Assembly: GCF_029888045.1 (NCBI RefSeq)
Contig: NZ_JARXRN010000021.1
Location: 294,935 to 358,934, forward strand
Source of the DNA: Luteimonas rhizosphaericola
GTDB lineage: Bacteria > Pseudomonadota > Gammaproteobacteria > Xanthomonadales > Xanthomonadaceae
Direction: 5' to 3'
DNA: 64,000 nucleotides
A model generated the notes under the pieces. The model saw nothing but the letters and a program-made list of their open reading frames with translations, was not told the DNA's origin and searched no databases. Positions 47,514-57,517 of this stretch are shown one piece after another. The position numbers and the translations under genes are program-made. Numbering within the stretch: the stretch's first letter is position 1; each line of letters begins with the position of its first letter.

Positions 47514-48397
47514 GGCTGGGTTCCCGACGGCGCGGCCGACGCAGCGTCGTCGACGCCCGCGGCATCGCCCTCCTCGCCAGTCCACGCGTCCTGGCCTGCA
47601 GCGGGGCGCGGTGCGGGTCCGGGAGCCGCCACCTCCGGAGACATGTCCGGGAACGCCGGTTCGTCCGCGGGGGGCTGGCCATAGTCGTTGTCCACCCGGT
47701 ACTCGGACACCCGGAACCCGAGCGGGTTGAGCAGGCGATCGCGCTCGTCGAGCCTGAGCGCGGGATCGTAGGCGAACTCCAGGGTGGCGATCTTTCCATC
47801 CATGACCTGCGAACTCCCGGTCTGCTTGTTGTAGAGGCTGCGCTGGAAGCGCACCGCCGCGCCGCGCGGCGGCTGGCCCGCGGCGCCCGGCACCAGCGAG
47901 ATGCTGAGAATGCGGATGCGCACGGCGCGGCTGTTGCCGTACTGGTTGTAGGGGCGGTGCGGATTGGTGGCCGCGTGCAGTGCGCGGAACGCCGGCGCGA
48001 CGCGCGGGCCAGCCATGGTCAGGGTCTGGCGCCAGTTCTGCTGGCCGATCAGGCCGGTGTCGTAGGACTCTCGCGCCATCACGAACTGCGCGACGTTGCT
48101 CTTGTTGATCGCTTCCTGGGTGGTGATGGTCGGGTCCTGGAAGTCGCCGACCAGGCGCGCCACTGTCGCAGTCCCGGTATACGGGTCGGCCATCACCAGG
48201 TACGGCACCTTCTCCTTCAGAGGCAGGAAGTAGAAGTAGCCGCCGGCCAGGATCAGCGACATCGTCAGCGCGCACGCAGCGACCCACCACGCGCGACGCT
48301 CGCTGCGGCGCGCACGGTCCGCGAGCGTGACCTCGTAGTTCACTCCCCGGCTGACGGCCTGTTCCACCGCCGGCGTCTTTTCTCTTCGTCTGAACAT
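47510..48397 (-). CDS. virB8: T4SS assembly protein VirB8
   Basis: The 295-residue protein has a cytoplasmic N-terminus, one membrane helix (AWWVAACALTMSLILAGGYFYFL) and a periplasmic NTF2-like VirB8 domain (YDTGLIGQQNWRQTL, NPHRPYNQYGNSRAVRIRILS, FRVSEYRVDND). A Pro/Ala-rich acidic tail of about 60 residues follows and is longer than in Agrobacterium VirB8; it is probably disordered. VirB8 nucleates assembly at the inner membrane. Confidence 0.93.
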   Translation of the reverse strand: MFRRREKTPAVEQAVSRGVNYEVTLADRARRSERRAWWVAACALTMSLILAGGYFYFLPLKEKVPYLVMADPYTGTATVARLVGDFQDPTITTQEAINKSNVAQFVMARESYDTGLIGQQNWRQTLTMAGPRVAPAFRALHAATNPHRPYNQYGNSRAVRIRILSISLVPGAAGQPPRGAAVRFQRSLYNKQTGSSQVMDGKIATLEFAYDPALRLDERDRLLNPLGFRVSEYRVDNDYGQPPADEPAFPDMSPEVAAPGPAPRPAAGQDAWTGEEGDAAGVDDAASAAPSGTQP

Positions 48398-48427
48398 CCG
48401 TGTTCCCGATCGTTCCGTGCGTGCGCG

Positions 48428-48874
48428 TCAGTCTGCTGGCGTGGGCGCGGCTGCCTGGTCGGCCCCAGCGCTCCGCGCGTCCGTGACCCGGATGCGGCTT
48501 CCCTCGACGCTCACGCGTACGCCTTCCCCCGCGTAGGCGCGCGTCAGTTCCGCAGCCGCCGCGCCGATGTCGTGGGTGCGGATGTGCGCAGCCTGCGCGT
48601 GCAGCGTGTAGTCGTTCGGATGCTCGTAAGCGACCTGCAGCTTCGAATCCCGCGCCCAGCGGTCGAGCATGTGCTTGAGCGTGCCGTCGGCCGGCGTGGC
48701 CTGGTACACGTAGCCCTGGTGCAGGGGAATCGCCTGCGGCGTGTCCGCGAACTGGTTCAGTGGCGTCCAGCGCCCGCGGAAATCGCGCGCTTCCGGGGTC
48801 GCGCATCCGGCGAGTGCCGCGACGACCGCACTCATGCCCAGCCACCCGATGACGACCGCCTTGTCCCGTCTCAC
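48428..48874 (-). CDS. virB7: T4SS lipoprotein VirB7 with C-terminal N0/STN-like domain
   Basis: The 148-residue lipoprotein starts at GTG 48874, 6 nt after a strong GGGGAGAG. It has lipobox LAGC with acylated Cys24, a short linker (the segment that binds VirB9 in this family), and a folded C-terminal domain of about 80 residues (TLKHMLDRWARDSKLQVAYE to VSVEGSRIRV). That domain reads like the N0/STN domain of secretins. VirB7 of the Xanthomonas bacteria-killing T4SS is known to carry this extra domain, unlike the 40-50-residue VirB7 of conjugation systems. It is the first gene of the operon. Confidence 0.88.
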   Translation of the reverse strand: MRRDKAVVIGWLGMSAVVAALAGCATPEARDFRGRWTPLNQFADTPQAIPLHQGYVYQATPADGTLKHMLDRWARDSKLQVAYEHPNDYTLHAQAAHIRTHDIGAAAAELTRAYAGEGVRVSVEGSRIRVTDARSAGADQAAAPTPAD

Positions 48875-49139
48875 GCCACTCTCCCCGGGATTCGCCGGCA
48901 ATACATGTCCCCATCGCGCCGCCCGCAGGCAGGCAGGCAGGCGCGTACGCGATCACGCCGGACGTGCCGGGCGCTCACGATTGATCGATGCAGGATGGGG
49001 CTCACGCGGCCCCGACACGTATTGGACGATTCCAACTCCTTTTGTTGTCCGCCCAGGTTCCGTCCTGGGTCCCCTTGGGCGCCGTCACCGCCAGCAGCGG
49101 TGCGGACTATGCCCGTATCACGACACGCATCTGCGTGCG
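48875..49139 (-). promoter_or_regulatory. Long 5' leader of the virB operon with GGA motifs and hairpin
   Basis: This gene-free stretch is the predicted transcript leader. It holds eight GGA trinucleotides on the minus strand: six crowded between about 49073 and 49032, one near the ATGGGGACATG around 48905, and one in the Shine-Dalgarno GGGGAG. One lies in the hexaloop ACGGAA of a 6-bp hairpin (CCCAGG/CCTGGG, 49069-49052). It also contains a TTGGA-ATCG-TCCAA palindrome (49022-49035). GGA in hairpin loops and at the ribosome site is the hallmark of CsrA/RsmA binding. Confidence 0.55.
48925..48942. repeat. GCAG tetranucleotide repeat (4.5 units) in the virB leader
   Basis: GCAG is repeated four full times plus GC, ending 50 nt before the virB7 GTG. 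It lies outside coding sequence, so slippage would change leader length rather than reading frame. Confidence 0.8.
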
Positions 49140-49145
49140 GGATCG

Positions 49146-49174
49146 AAATTAGCCGCTCGAGCGATCGACGTCAA
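49146..49174 (-). promoter_or_regulatory. Candidate sigma70 promoter of the virB operon
   Basis: On the minus strand TTGACG (49174-49169; 5 of 6 consensus) and TAATTT (49151-49146) are spaced by 17 nt, just after the recG stop. Transcription would start near 49139, about 265 nt before virB7. Confidence 0.5.
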
Positions 49175-49194
49175 GCACCCGGGCATGCGTGCGC

Positions 49195-51294
<2,100 letters not shown>

Positions 51295-51320
51295 GCGGCG
51301 CGCGGATCAGCCCGCCACGC

Positions 51321-51704
51321 TCACTGCGTCACCATGACCGCGTCGACCTCGAACAGCACGCCCTTGGGCAGCGCGGACACCTCGATGGTCGAGCGCGCGG
51401 GATACGGCGCGTCGAAATACTCGGCCATCACCGCGTTGACCGCGGCGAACTGCGACAGGTCGGTCAGGTACAGGCCGACGCGGGCGATGTCGGCGAGCGA
51501 TCCGCCGGCGGCCTCGGCCACGGCCTTGAGGTTGTCGAACGCGCGCCGCGCCTGGGCGTCGATGCCGCCGTCCACCACCTCGCCGGTGGCCGGGTCGAGC
51601 GGGATCTGGCCGGAGAAGAACACCGTGTTTCCGGCGCGCGTGGCCTGGGAGTACGGGCCGATCGCGGCGGGCGCGGCGTCGGTCTGGATCGGGGTGCGGG
51701 GCAT
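51321..51704 (-). CDS. ridA: RidA-family enamine/imine deaminase
   Basis: The 127-residue protein matches RidA (YjgF/YER057c/UK114): AAPAAIGPYSQATRAGNTVFFSGQIPLDP, VVDGGIDAQARRAFDNLKAV, and PARSTIEVSALPKGVLFEVDAV with the active-site Arg in PARSTIEV. It hydrolyses reactive 2-aminoacrylate released by PLP enzymes. GGAG precedes ATG 51704. It is placed between spoT and recG, as in many gammaproteobacteria. Confidence 0.95.
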   Translation of the reverse strand: MPRTPIQTDAAPAAIGPYSQATRAGNTVFFSGQIPLDPATGEVVDGGIDAQARRAFDNLKAVAEAAGGSLADIARVGLYLTDLSQFAAVNAVMAEYFDAPYPARSTIEVSALPKGVLFEVDAVMVTQ

Positions 51705-51929
51705 CGGAAGACTCCGGAAGGATGTAGGCCGATTGTAGCGGCGGCGTGCGCGCAGGGCGGCGATGGCGTCGCGCATGGCATGGGACTGGGAGATGGTGTG
51801 GCCATGGCGTCGCGATCCGCGGAGACCGCGGGGCGACGCATCGCCGCTGGCGAATGCAGCGGCGACGAACGATGCAGGTGCGCGAGTGGGAACGATGCGC
51901 CCCGGCGGCGGCCTTCGGCCTTGGCCGGT

Positions 51930-54101
51930 CTACAGCCGCTGCACGCCGTGCACCACGCCCAGGCGGCGGGTGCGGCGGATCACGTCGGCCAGGTGCTCGC
52001 GGTTGCGCACCTCGATCGAGAAGCGGATGACCGCGACATTGGTGTCGCGCTCCAGGTACTCGACGCCCTCGATGTTCGAATCGGCCTTGGCGATCGCGGC
52101 CGCCACTTCGGCCAGCGATCCGGGCTTGTTCTCGGTCTCGATGATCAGCGCCACCGCGTAGTCGCCGGTGACCTCGCGGTCCCAGCCGATGGCCACCCAG
52201 CGGTCGGGCGACTTGCGGTACTCAGCCACGTTCGGGCAGTCCAGCCGGTGCACCACGATGCCCTTGCCGGCGGTGTGGTAGCCCATGATCTCGTCGCCGG
52301 GAATCGGCATGCAGCAGTTGGCGAAGCTGATCACGCCGCGCTCGTGGCCGCTGATCAGGATGCGCTCGCCGCGGCGCTGCAGCTGGTCGGCGGTGGCGCC
52401 GTCGTCGGGCGATTCCTTCTGCGCCAGCGCCATCGCCACCTGCGAGGGCATGCGGTTGCCGAGCGCGATGTCGGCGAGCAGTTCCTCCAGCCGCGGATAG
52501 CGCAGTTCGGCCAGGTAGGCATCCAGGCGCGCCTGCGGCAGGCGGTCGAGCGAGGTGCCCAGGTCCTCCAGCGCGCGGTCGATCATGCGATGGCCCAGGC
52601 TCACCGCGTCCTCGTGCTCGAGCTGCTTGAGCTGGGCGCGGATCGCGGTGCGCGCCTTGCCGGTGACCACCACCTCCAGCCACTGCGGCTTGGGCAGCGA
52701 CGACTTGGCGGTGACCACTTCCACCGACTGCCCGCTCACCAGCTTGGTGCGCAGCGGCACCAGCTTCTTGTCCACGCGCGCGGCGACCGCCGTGTTGCCG
52801 ACATCGGTGTGCACGGCGTAGGCGAAATCCAGCGCGGTCGAGTTGCGCGGCAGCGAGAGGATGTCGCCCTTGGGCGTGAACAGGTAGACCTCGTCGGGGA
52901 ACAGGTCGACCTTGACGTTCTCCAGGAACTCCAGCGACGAACCGGTCGCCCGCTGCGATTCGAGCAGGTTGGCGATCCAGCTGTGCGCGCGCGCCTGCGC
53001 GCCGCTCGGGGCCATGCCGTGCTTGTAGGCCCAGTGCGCGGCGATGCCGCGCTCGGCGATCAGGTCCATCTCCTCGGTGCGGATCTGCACCTCGATCGGC
53101 GATCCGTACGGCCCGAACAGCACCGTGTGCAGCGACTGGTAACCGTTGGCCTTGGGAATGGCGATGAAGTCGCGGAAGCGTCCGTCCAGCGGCTTGAACA
53201 CCGAATGCGCCACGCCCAGCGCGCGGTAGCAGTCGCCCACCGAGTGCAGCACGATGCGGAAACCGAACACGTCCATCACCTGGGCGAAGGTCTTCCCCTC
53301 GCTGCGCATCTTGTTGTAGATGCTCCACGGCGACTTGATCCGGCTCACCAGCCGGTACTGCAGGCCTTCGTTGGTCAGCCGCTGCGCCAGCTGGGCCTCG
53401 ATCTTGGCCATCGCCTCGCGCCGCAGCATCGGCTGGCCGCGGATGTGCTTTTCCAGGATCAGGTGGCGCAGCGGGTGCAGGGCGTGGAAGCCGCGGTCCT
53501 GCAGCTCGGCCTTGATCAGGTTCATGCCCAGGCGCTGGGCGATGGGCGCGTAGACCTCCAGCGTCTCGCGCGCGATGCGTTCGCGCGTGGGGCCGGGCTG
53601 GGCGCCGAGCGTGCGCATGTTGTGCAGGCGGTCGCCGAGCTTGATCAGGATCACGCGCAGGTCGCGCGCCATCGCCAGCATCATCTTGCGGAAGCTTTCG
53701 GCGGCCGCCTCCTGGCGGCTGCTGAAGTGCAGCTTGTCGAGCTTGGTCACGCCCTCGACCAGATCGGCGACGGTCTCCCCGAAGTCCTGCGCCAGCTGTT
53801 CGCGGGTGAGCGGCGTGTCCTCGATGGTGTCGTGCAGGATCGCCGCGACCAGGGTCTCGACGTCGACCTTCTGCTCGGCCAGCACCTGGGCCACCGCCAC
53901 CGGATGGGTGATGTAGGGCTCGCCGGACTTGCGCGTCTGCCCGGCGTGCGCGGCCGCGCCCACCGCCCACGCCCGCCGCAACTGGGCGCGCTGCTCGTCG
54001 GGCAGGTAGGCGGCCGTGCGTTCGAGCTGGCGCATGTAGTCCGGCACGTCCGCTTCGGACGCGGGCACGGGCTGGATCAGGACGGGAGCGCCGGCAGTCA
54101 T
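51930..54101 (-). CDS. spoT: Bifunctional (p)ppGpp synthetase/hydrolase SpoT
   Basis: The 723-residue protein has the HD hydrolase domain with intact H90-D91...E94-D95 (ILHDTIEDT), the synthetase domain with RIKSPWSIYNKM and FRDFIAIPKANGYQSLHT, a TGS domain (LFTPKGDILSLPRNSTALDFAYAVH) and a C-terminal ACT domain (IIETENKPGSLAEVAAAIAKADSNIEG). The intact hydrolase motif separates it from RelA. It makes and degrades (p)ppGpp in starvation. It lies downstream of rpoZ, as in E. coli. Confidence 0.95.
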   Translation of the reverse strand: MTAGAPVLIQPVPASEADVPDYMRQLERTAAYLPDEQRAQLRRAWAVGAAAHAGQTRKSGEPYITHPVAVAQVLAEQKVDVETLVAAILHDTIEDTPLTREQLAQDFGETVADLVEGVTKLDKLHFSSRQEAAAESFRKMMLAMARDLRVILIKLGDRLHNMRTLGAQPGPTRERIARETLEVYAPIAQRLGMNLIKAELQDRGFHALHPLRHLILEKHIRGQPMLRREAMAKIEAQLAQRLTNEGLQYRLVSRIKSPWSIYNKMRSEGKTFAQVMDVFGFRIVLHSVGDCYRALGVAHSVFKPLDGRFRDFIAIPKANGYQSLHTVLFGPYGSPIEVQIRTEEMDLIAERGIAAHWAYKHGMAPSGAQARAHSWIANLLESQRATGSSLEFLENVKVDLFPDEVYLFTPKGDILSLPRNSTALDFAYAVHTDVGNTAVAARVDKKLVPLRTKLVSGQSVEVVTAKSSLPKPQWLEVVVTGKARTAIRAQLKQLEHEDAVSLGHRMIDRALEDLGTSLDRLPQARLDAYLAELRYPRLEELLADIALGNRMPSQVAMALAQKESPDDGATADQLQRRGERILISGHERGVISFANCCMPIPGDEIMGYHTAGKGIVVHRLDCPNVAEYRKSPDRWVAIGWDREVTGDYAVALIIETENKPGSLAEVAAAIAKADSNIEGVEYLERDTNVAVIRFSIEVRNREHLADVIRRTRRLGVVHGVQRL

Positions 54102-54238
54102 CCCGGGAGCCTAAAGGGAAGGCGTGGAATGGGAAATAGGGCCGGACCCGCGGGGCGCCCCGCGCGCGCGGCCATTCAGTCGCGGGCGATGCCCACGGCC
54201 CCCCATCGGCCGACCGCGGTTGGCACGCCCCGAACGCA

Positions 54239-54263
54239 GAAGGCCCCGCAGTGCGGGGCCTTC
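54239..54263 (-). terminator. GC-rich hairpin between rpoZ and spoT
   Basis: Arms of 11 nt (54239-54249 and 54253-54263) pair perfectly around a 3-nt loop. The T-run on the minus strand is poor, so termination would be partial. It could lower spoT expression relative to rpoZ. Confidence 0.5.
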
Positions 54264-54308
54264 GTGCGACACGGGTGCGCGGGGCGCTCCCGTCCGGGGA
54301 TGACCGGC

Positions 54309-54611
54309 TTACAGGTCGTCGCCCTTCATGTCGTCGTCGCCGGCGACCACTTCGGCGGCGGCCCATTCCAGCGCCTCGCGCTCCTTGCGTTCGCGCTCGG
54401 CCTTGTCGACGGCGTCGATGTAGGGCTGGTCGATGCGACGGCCGGCGATCTCGCGCAGCGCGAGCACGGTCGGCTTGTCCTGCGCGTCGGTGTTGTCGAT
54501 CTGCGGCTCGACGCCGTTGGCGAGCTGGCGCGCGCGCTTGGCGGCCATCATGACGAGTTCGAAGCGGTTGTCGACCACTTCCAGGCAATCTTCAACGGTG
54601 ATGCGGGCCAT
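54309..54611 (-). CDS. rpoZ: RNA polymerase omega subunit
   Basis: The 100-residue protein begins with the classic [21 protein letters not shown], then AAKRARQL and [11 protein letters not shown], and has an acidic C-terminal tail ([13 protein letters not shown]). Omega binds beta-prime, helps assembly and forms part of one ppGpp site, which fits its place before spoT. GGGAGA precedes ATG 54611. Confidence 0.97.
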   Translation of the reverse strand: MARITVEDCLEVVDNRFELVMMAAKRARQLANGVEPQIDNTDAQDKPTVLALREIAGRRIDQPYIDAVDKAERERKEREALEWAAAEVVAGDDDMKGDDL

Positions 54612-54663
54612 AGGTCTCCCGGCGGCCGGCGGGCCGTCGATCAGGATGGGAACAGGACCGCAC

Positions 54664-54691
54664 ATTCTAGCCGCACGCGGCCGAAAAGCAA
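54664..54691 (-). promoter_or_regulatory. Candidate sigma70 promoter of rpoZ-spoT
   Basis: On the minus strand TTGCTT (54691-54686) and TAGAAT (54669-54664; 5 of 6 consensus) are spaced by 16 nt, about 50 nt before the rpoZ ATG. Confidence 0.5.
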
Positions 54692-54697
54692 GCGCTA

Positions 54698-54711
54698 TTG
54701 AGTTAAATCAA
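54698..54711. promoter_or_regulatory. FNR-like palindrome upstream of rpoZ
   Basis: TTGAGTTAAATCAA matches TTGAT-N4-ATCAA at 9 of 10 positions. It lies just upstream of the rpoZ -35, centred about 47 nt before the predicted start point. It could be a CRP/FNR-family site or chance. Confidence 0.3.
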
Positions 54712-54827
54712 ACACTTGCGGACGGGGCCGGCCGATGCGAGCCGGCCTGCCCGCCGGTCCGGCGCCGCGACGCGCCCGGACTCCCGCGCCACCTGGTCGC
54801 GGCTCTGCGCGTGCCGGGCTCGTCGGC

Positions 54828-55445
54828 TCAGCCGTCGGCCAGCAGGGCCTGCAGCAGGCCGGCATGGCGCCGCAGCTGCTGAGTACGCCGCAGGCGGCTG
54901 GCGGTGAAGATCGCGCACATCTCCTCCACCGCGGTGTCGAAGACCTCGTTGACGATCAGGTAGTCGAACTCGGCGTGATGCGACATCTCCTCGCGCGCGT
55001 TGGCCATGCGCCGGGCGATGACCTCCTCGCTGTCCTGGCCGCGCTTGCGCATGCGCTCCTCCAGCGCCGCGCGCGAGGGCGGCAGGATGAACACGCTCAC
55101 CGCGTCCGGCACCTGCGACTTCACCTGCTGCGCGCCCTGCCAGTCGATCTCCAGCAGCACGTCCCTGCCCGAGGCCAGCTGCGGTTCCACGGACTGCTTC
55201 GCCGTGCCCTTCCAGTCGCCGTGCACCTGCGCGTACTCGAAGAAGTCGCCGGCCGCGATCATCGCCTTGAACTCGTCCGCGGCGATGAAGTGGTAATGCT
55301 CGGCGTGGCGCTCGCCCGGGCGCGGCGCGCGCGAGGTGAACGAGATCGACAGGCAGATGTTGGGGTCGCGCGCCAGGCAGGCATTGACGATGCTCGACTT
55401 GCCGGCGCCGGACGGCGCGGCGACGATGAACAGCGTGCCGCGCAT
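54828..55445 (-). CDS. gmk: Guanylate kinase
   Basis: The 205-residue enzyme phosphorylates GMP to GDP. It has the P-loop APSGAGKSSIVNA, GMP-binding SFTSRAPRPGERHAEHYHF, and LLEIDWQGAQQVK. ATG 55445 (MRGTLFIVAAPSG) is chosen; TTG 55463 would overlap yicC and add six residues. It follows yicC closely and precedes rpoZ, the common gammaproteobacterial order. Confidence 0.96.
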   Translation of the reverse strand: MRGTLFIVAAPSGAGKSSIVNACLARDPNICLSISFTSRAPRPGERHAEHYHFIAADEFKAMIAAGDFFEYAQVHGDWKGTAKQSVEPQLASGRDVLLEIDWQGAQQVKSQVPDAVSVFILPPSRAALEERMRKRGQDSEEVIARRMANAREEMSHHAEFDYLIVNEVFDTAVEEMCAIFTASRLRRTQQLRRHAGLLQALLADG

Positions 55446-55455
55446 GGGCGTTGGA

Positions 55456-56319
55456 TCATTCAATGTTCTGCACCTGTTCGCGGATCTGGTCGATCAGTAC
55501 CTTCAGCTCGACCGCGGCACCGGTGGTGCGCGCGTCGACCGACTTGCTGCCCAGGGTGTTGGCCTCGCGGTTGAACTCCTGCAGCAGGAAATCCAGCCGT
55601 CGCCCGACCGGCTCGCGCTGGCCGAACACGCGCCGGATCTCGTCGACGTGGCTGGACAGGCGGTCGAGTTCCTCGTCGACATCGAGCTTCTGCAGGGACA
55701 GGACCAGTTCCTGCTCCACCCGTCCCGGGTCCGCCGCCTGCGCGAGGTCGGCCAGCCGCGCTTCGAGCTTGGCCCGCTGCCCGTCGCGGATCAGCGGCAC
55801 CAAGGTGCGCACCTCGGCGGCGATGCGGGCGATGCCCTCGACCCGCTCGAGGATCGCCGCCACCAGGTTCGCGCCCTCGCGTTCGCGCGAGGCGACGAAC
55901 GCGTCGAGCACGTCGTCCACCAGCGCCAGCGCCTCGGCCTGGAGTTCGGCCGGATCGGCCGCCTGCGACTGCAGCACGCCCGGGAACTGCAGCAGTTCCA
56001 CCAGCCCCACGCGCAGCTCGGGGAAGTGCCCGCGCAGCCCGTGCGCCAGTTCGCCCAGCCGCGCCACCAGCGCCTGGTCCACCTGCAGGGACACCGCATC
56101 GCCCGACGCCCGCAGCCGCAGCGTGAGGTCGACCTTGCCGCGCGACACGCGCCTGGACACGCGCTCGCGCAGCGCCGGCTCCAGCACGCGCAGTTCGTCG
56201 GGCAGCCGCGCGCCCAGTTCGAGGAACCGGTGGTTCACCGCGCGCACCTCGCAGCCCAGCGTGCCCCAGGGCGTGCTGCGTTCGCCCGAGGCATAGGCGG
56301 TCATGCTGCGGATCGGCAT
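55456..56319 (-). CDS. yicC: YicC/YloC-family endoribonuclease
   Basis: The 287-residue protein matches Yic[36 protein letters not shown], and the C-terminal [30 protein letters not shown]. The family acts in RNA cleavage and decay. The gene is divergent from rph with 80 bp between the starts and lies 10 nt before gmk. Confidence 0.93.
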   Translation of the reverse strand: MPIRSMTAYASGERSTPWGTLGCEVRAVNHRFLELGARLPDELRVLEPALRERVSRRVSRGKVDLTLRLRASGDAVSLQVDQALVARLGELAHGLRGHFPELRVGLVELLQFPGVLQSQAADPAELQAEALALVDDVLDAFVASREREGANLVAAILERVEGIARIAAEVRTLVPLIRDGQRAKLEARLADLAQAADPGRVEQELVLSLQKLDVDEELDRLSSHVDEIRRVFGQREPVGRRLDFLLQEFNREANTLGSKSVDARTTGAAVELKVLIDQIREQVQNIE

Positions 56320-56399
56320 CGGTGGTCCAGTGTCCGCCGGGGGCCGGCGAGGCGCCAATGGTAATCTGGCGCCCCTGTTTTTGCCGGACACCCCCACGC

Positions 56400-57128
56400 A
56401 TGAGCATCGCCCGCCCCAGTGGCCGCGCGCCCGGACAGCTGCGCGAGATCCACATCGAACGCGGGTTCACGCGCCATGCCGAAGGCTCGGTGCTGGTCTG
56501 CTTCGGCCAGACGCGGGTGCTGTGCACCGCGAGCGTGGAGAACCGGGTCCCGGCGTTCCTGCGCGGCAAGGGCGAGGGCTGGGTGACCGCCGAATACGGC
56601 ATGCTGCCGCGCGCCACCCACACCCGTAGCGACCGCGAGGCCGCGCGCGGCAAGCAGGGCGGACGGACGCTCGAGATCCAGCGCCTGATCGGCCGCAGCC
56701 TGCGGGCCTGCATCGACCGCGGCGCGCTCGGCGAGCGCACCATCACCCTGGATTGCGACGTGCTGCAGGCCGATGGCGGCACCCGCACCGCGGCGATCAC
56801 CGGCGCCTACGTGGCCCTGGTGGACGCGGTGCGCTGGCTGCAGAAGCGGCGCGAGATCGCGCGCGACCCGGTGTTCGGCGCAGTGGCCGCGGTGTCGGTG
56901 GGCGTGTATCGCGGCACGCCGGTGCTCGACCTCGACTACGCCGAGGACAGCGACTGCGATACCGACATGAACGTGGTGATGAACGACGGCGGCGGCTTCA
57001 TCGAGCTGCAGGGCACCGCCGAGGGCCATGCCTTCCGCCGCGACGAACTCGATGCCCTTCTCGCCCTCGCCGAACACGGCATCGGCGAGCTGTTCGCCGC
57101 GCAGCAGGCGGCGCTGGCGCAACCGTGA
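56400..57128 (+). CDS. rph: Ribonuclease PH
   Basis: The 242-residue phosphorolytic 3'-5' exoribonuclease trims tRNA 3' ends. It shows [26 protein letters not shown]-type start ([16 protein letters not shown]), [31 protein letters not shown], and [15 protein letters not shown] with the metal Asp residues. It is complete, unlike the frameshifted copy in E. coli K-12. The VOC gene overlaps its stop. Confidence 0.96.
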   Translation: MSIARPSGRAPGQLREIHIERGFTRHAEGSVLVCFGQTRVLCTASVENRVPAFLRGKGEGWVTAEYGMLPRATHTRSDREAARGKQGGRTLEIQRLIGRSLRACIDRGALGERTITLDCDVLQADGGTRTAAITGAYVALVDAVRWLQKRREIARDPVFGAVAAVSVGVYRGTPVLDLDYAEDSDCDTDMNVVMNDGGGFIELQGTAEGHAFRRDELDALLALAEHGIGELFAAQQAALAQP

Positions 57129-57517
57129 CCAGGCGCGTGGCCCTGGCCACGCTGGTGGTGGCCGACTACGACGCCGCCATCGCCTGGTACACCGGGGCGC
57201 TGGGCTTCCGGTTGCTCGAGGATACGTGGCTGGGCGACGGCAAGCGCTGGGTGGTGGTAGCGCCGCAAGACGATGCGGGCGTCGCGCTGCTGCTGGCACT
57301 CGCCTCGGGCGAGGCACAGGCCGCGCGCGTGGGCGACCAGACCGGCGGACGGGTGGCCTTCTTCCTGCACACCGACGACTTCGCGCGCGACCACGCCGCG
57401 ATGCGGGCGCGCGGGGTGGAATTCCTCGAGGCGCCGCGCCGCGAGCCGTACGGCACGGTCGCGGTGTTCGCAGACCTCTACGGCAATCGCTGGGACCTGC
57501 TGGAGCGCGCGCGATGA
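57125..57517 (+). CDS. VOC-superfamily (glyoxalase/bleomycin-resistance type) protein
   Basis: The 130-residue protein has the paired beta-alpha-beta-beta-beta VOC fold: [24 protein letters not shown] opening, [21 protein letters not shown] in the second half and [14 protein letters not shown] at the end. The start is GTG 57125, overlapping the rph stop by GTGA; its stop overlaps rdgB by ATGA. Substrate unknown. Its tight coupling between rph and rdgB hints at a housekeeping role. Confidence 0.85.
   Translation: MTRRVALATLVVADYDAAIAWYTGALGFRLLEDTWLGDGKRWVVVAPQDDAGVALLLALASGEAQAARVGDQTGGRVAFFLHTDDFARDHAAMRARGVEFLEAPRREPYGTVAVFADLYGNRWDLLERAR

Noticed and set aside
38329-48874. Conjugative transfer region or integrative element
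   Set aside because: No relaxase, VirD4, origin of transfer, integrase or flanking repeats were seen, and VirB7 has the N0 domain of the killing-type system.
48981-48992. FNR-like half site TTGATCGATGCA in the virB leader region
   Set aside because: The second half does not match ATCAA, and the position is inside the transcript.
51777-51929. Repeated 11-nt words such as ATGGCGTCGCG in the gap between ridA and spoT
   Set aside because: Only two copies, with no dyad or known function; too weak to report as a repeat element.
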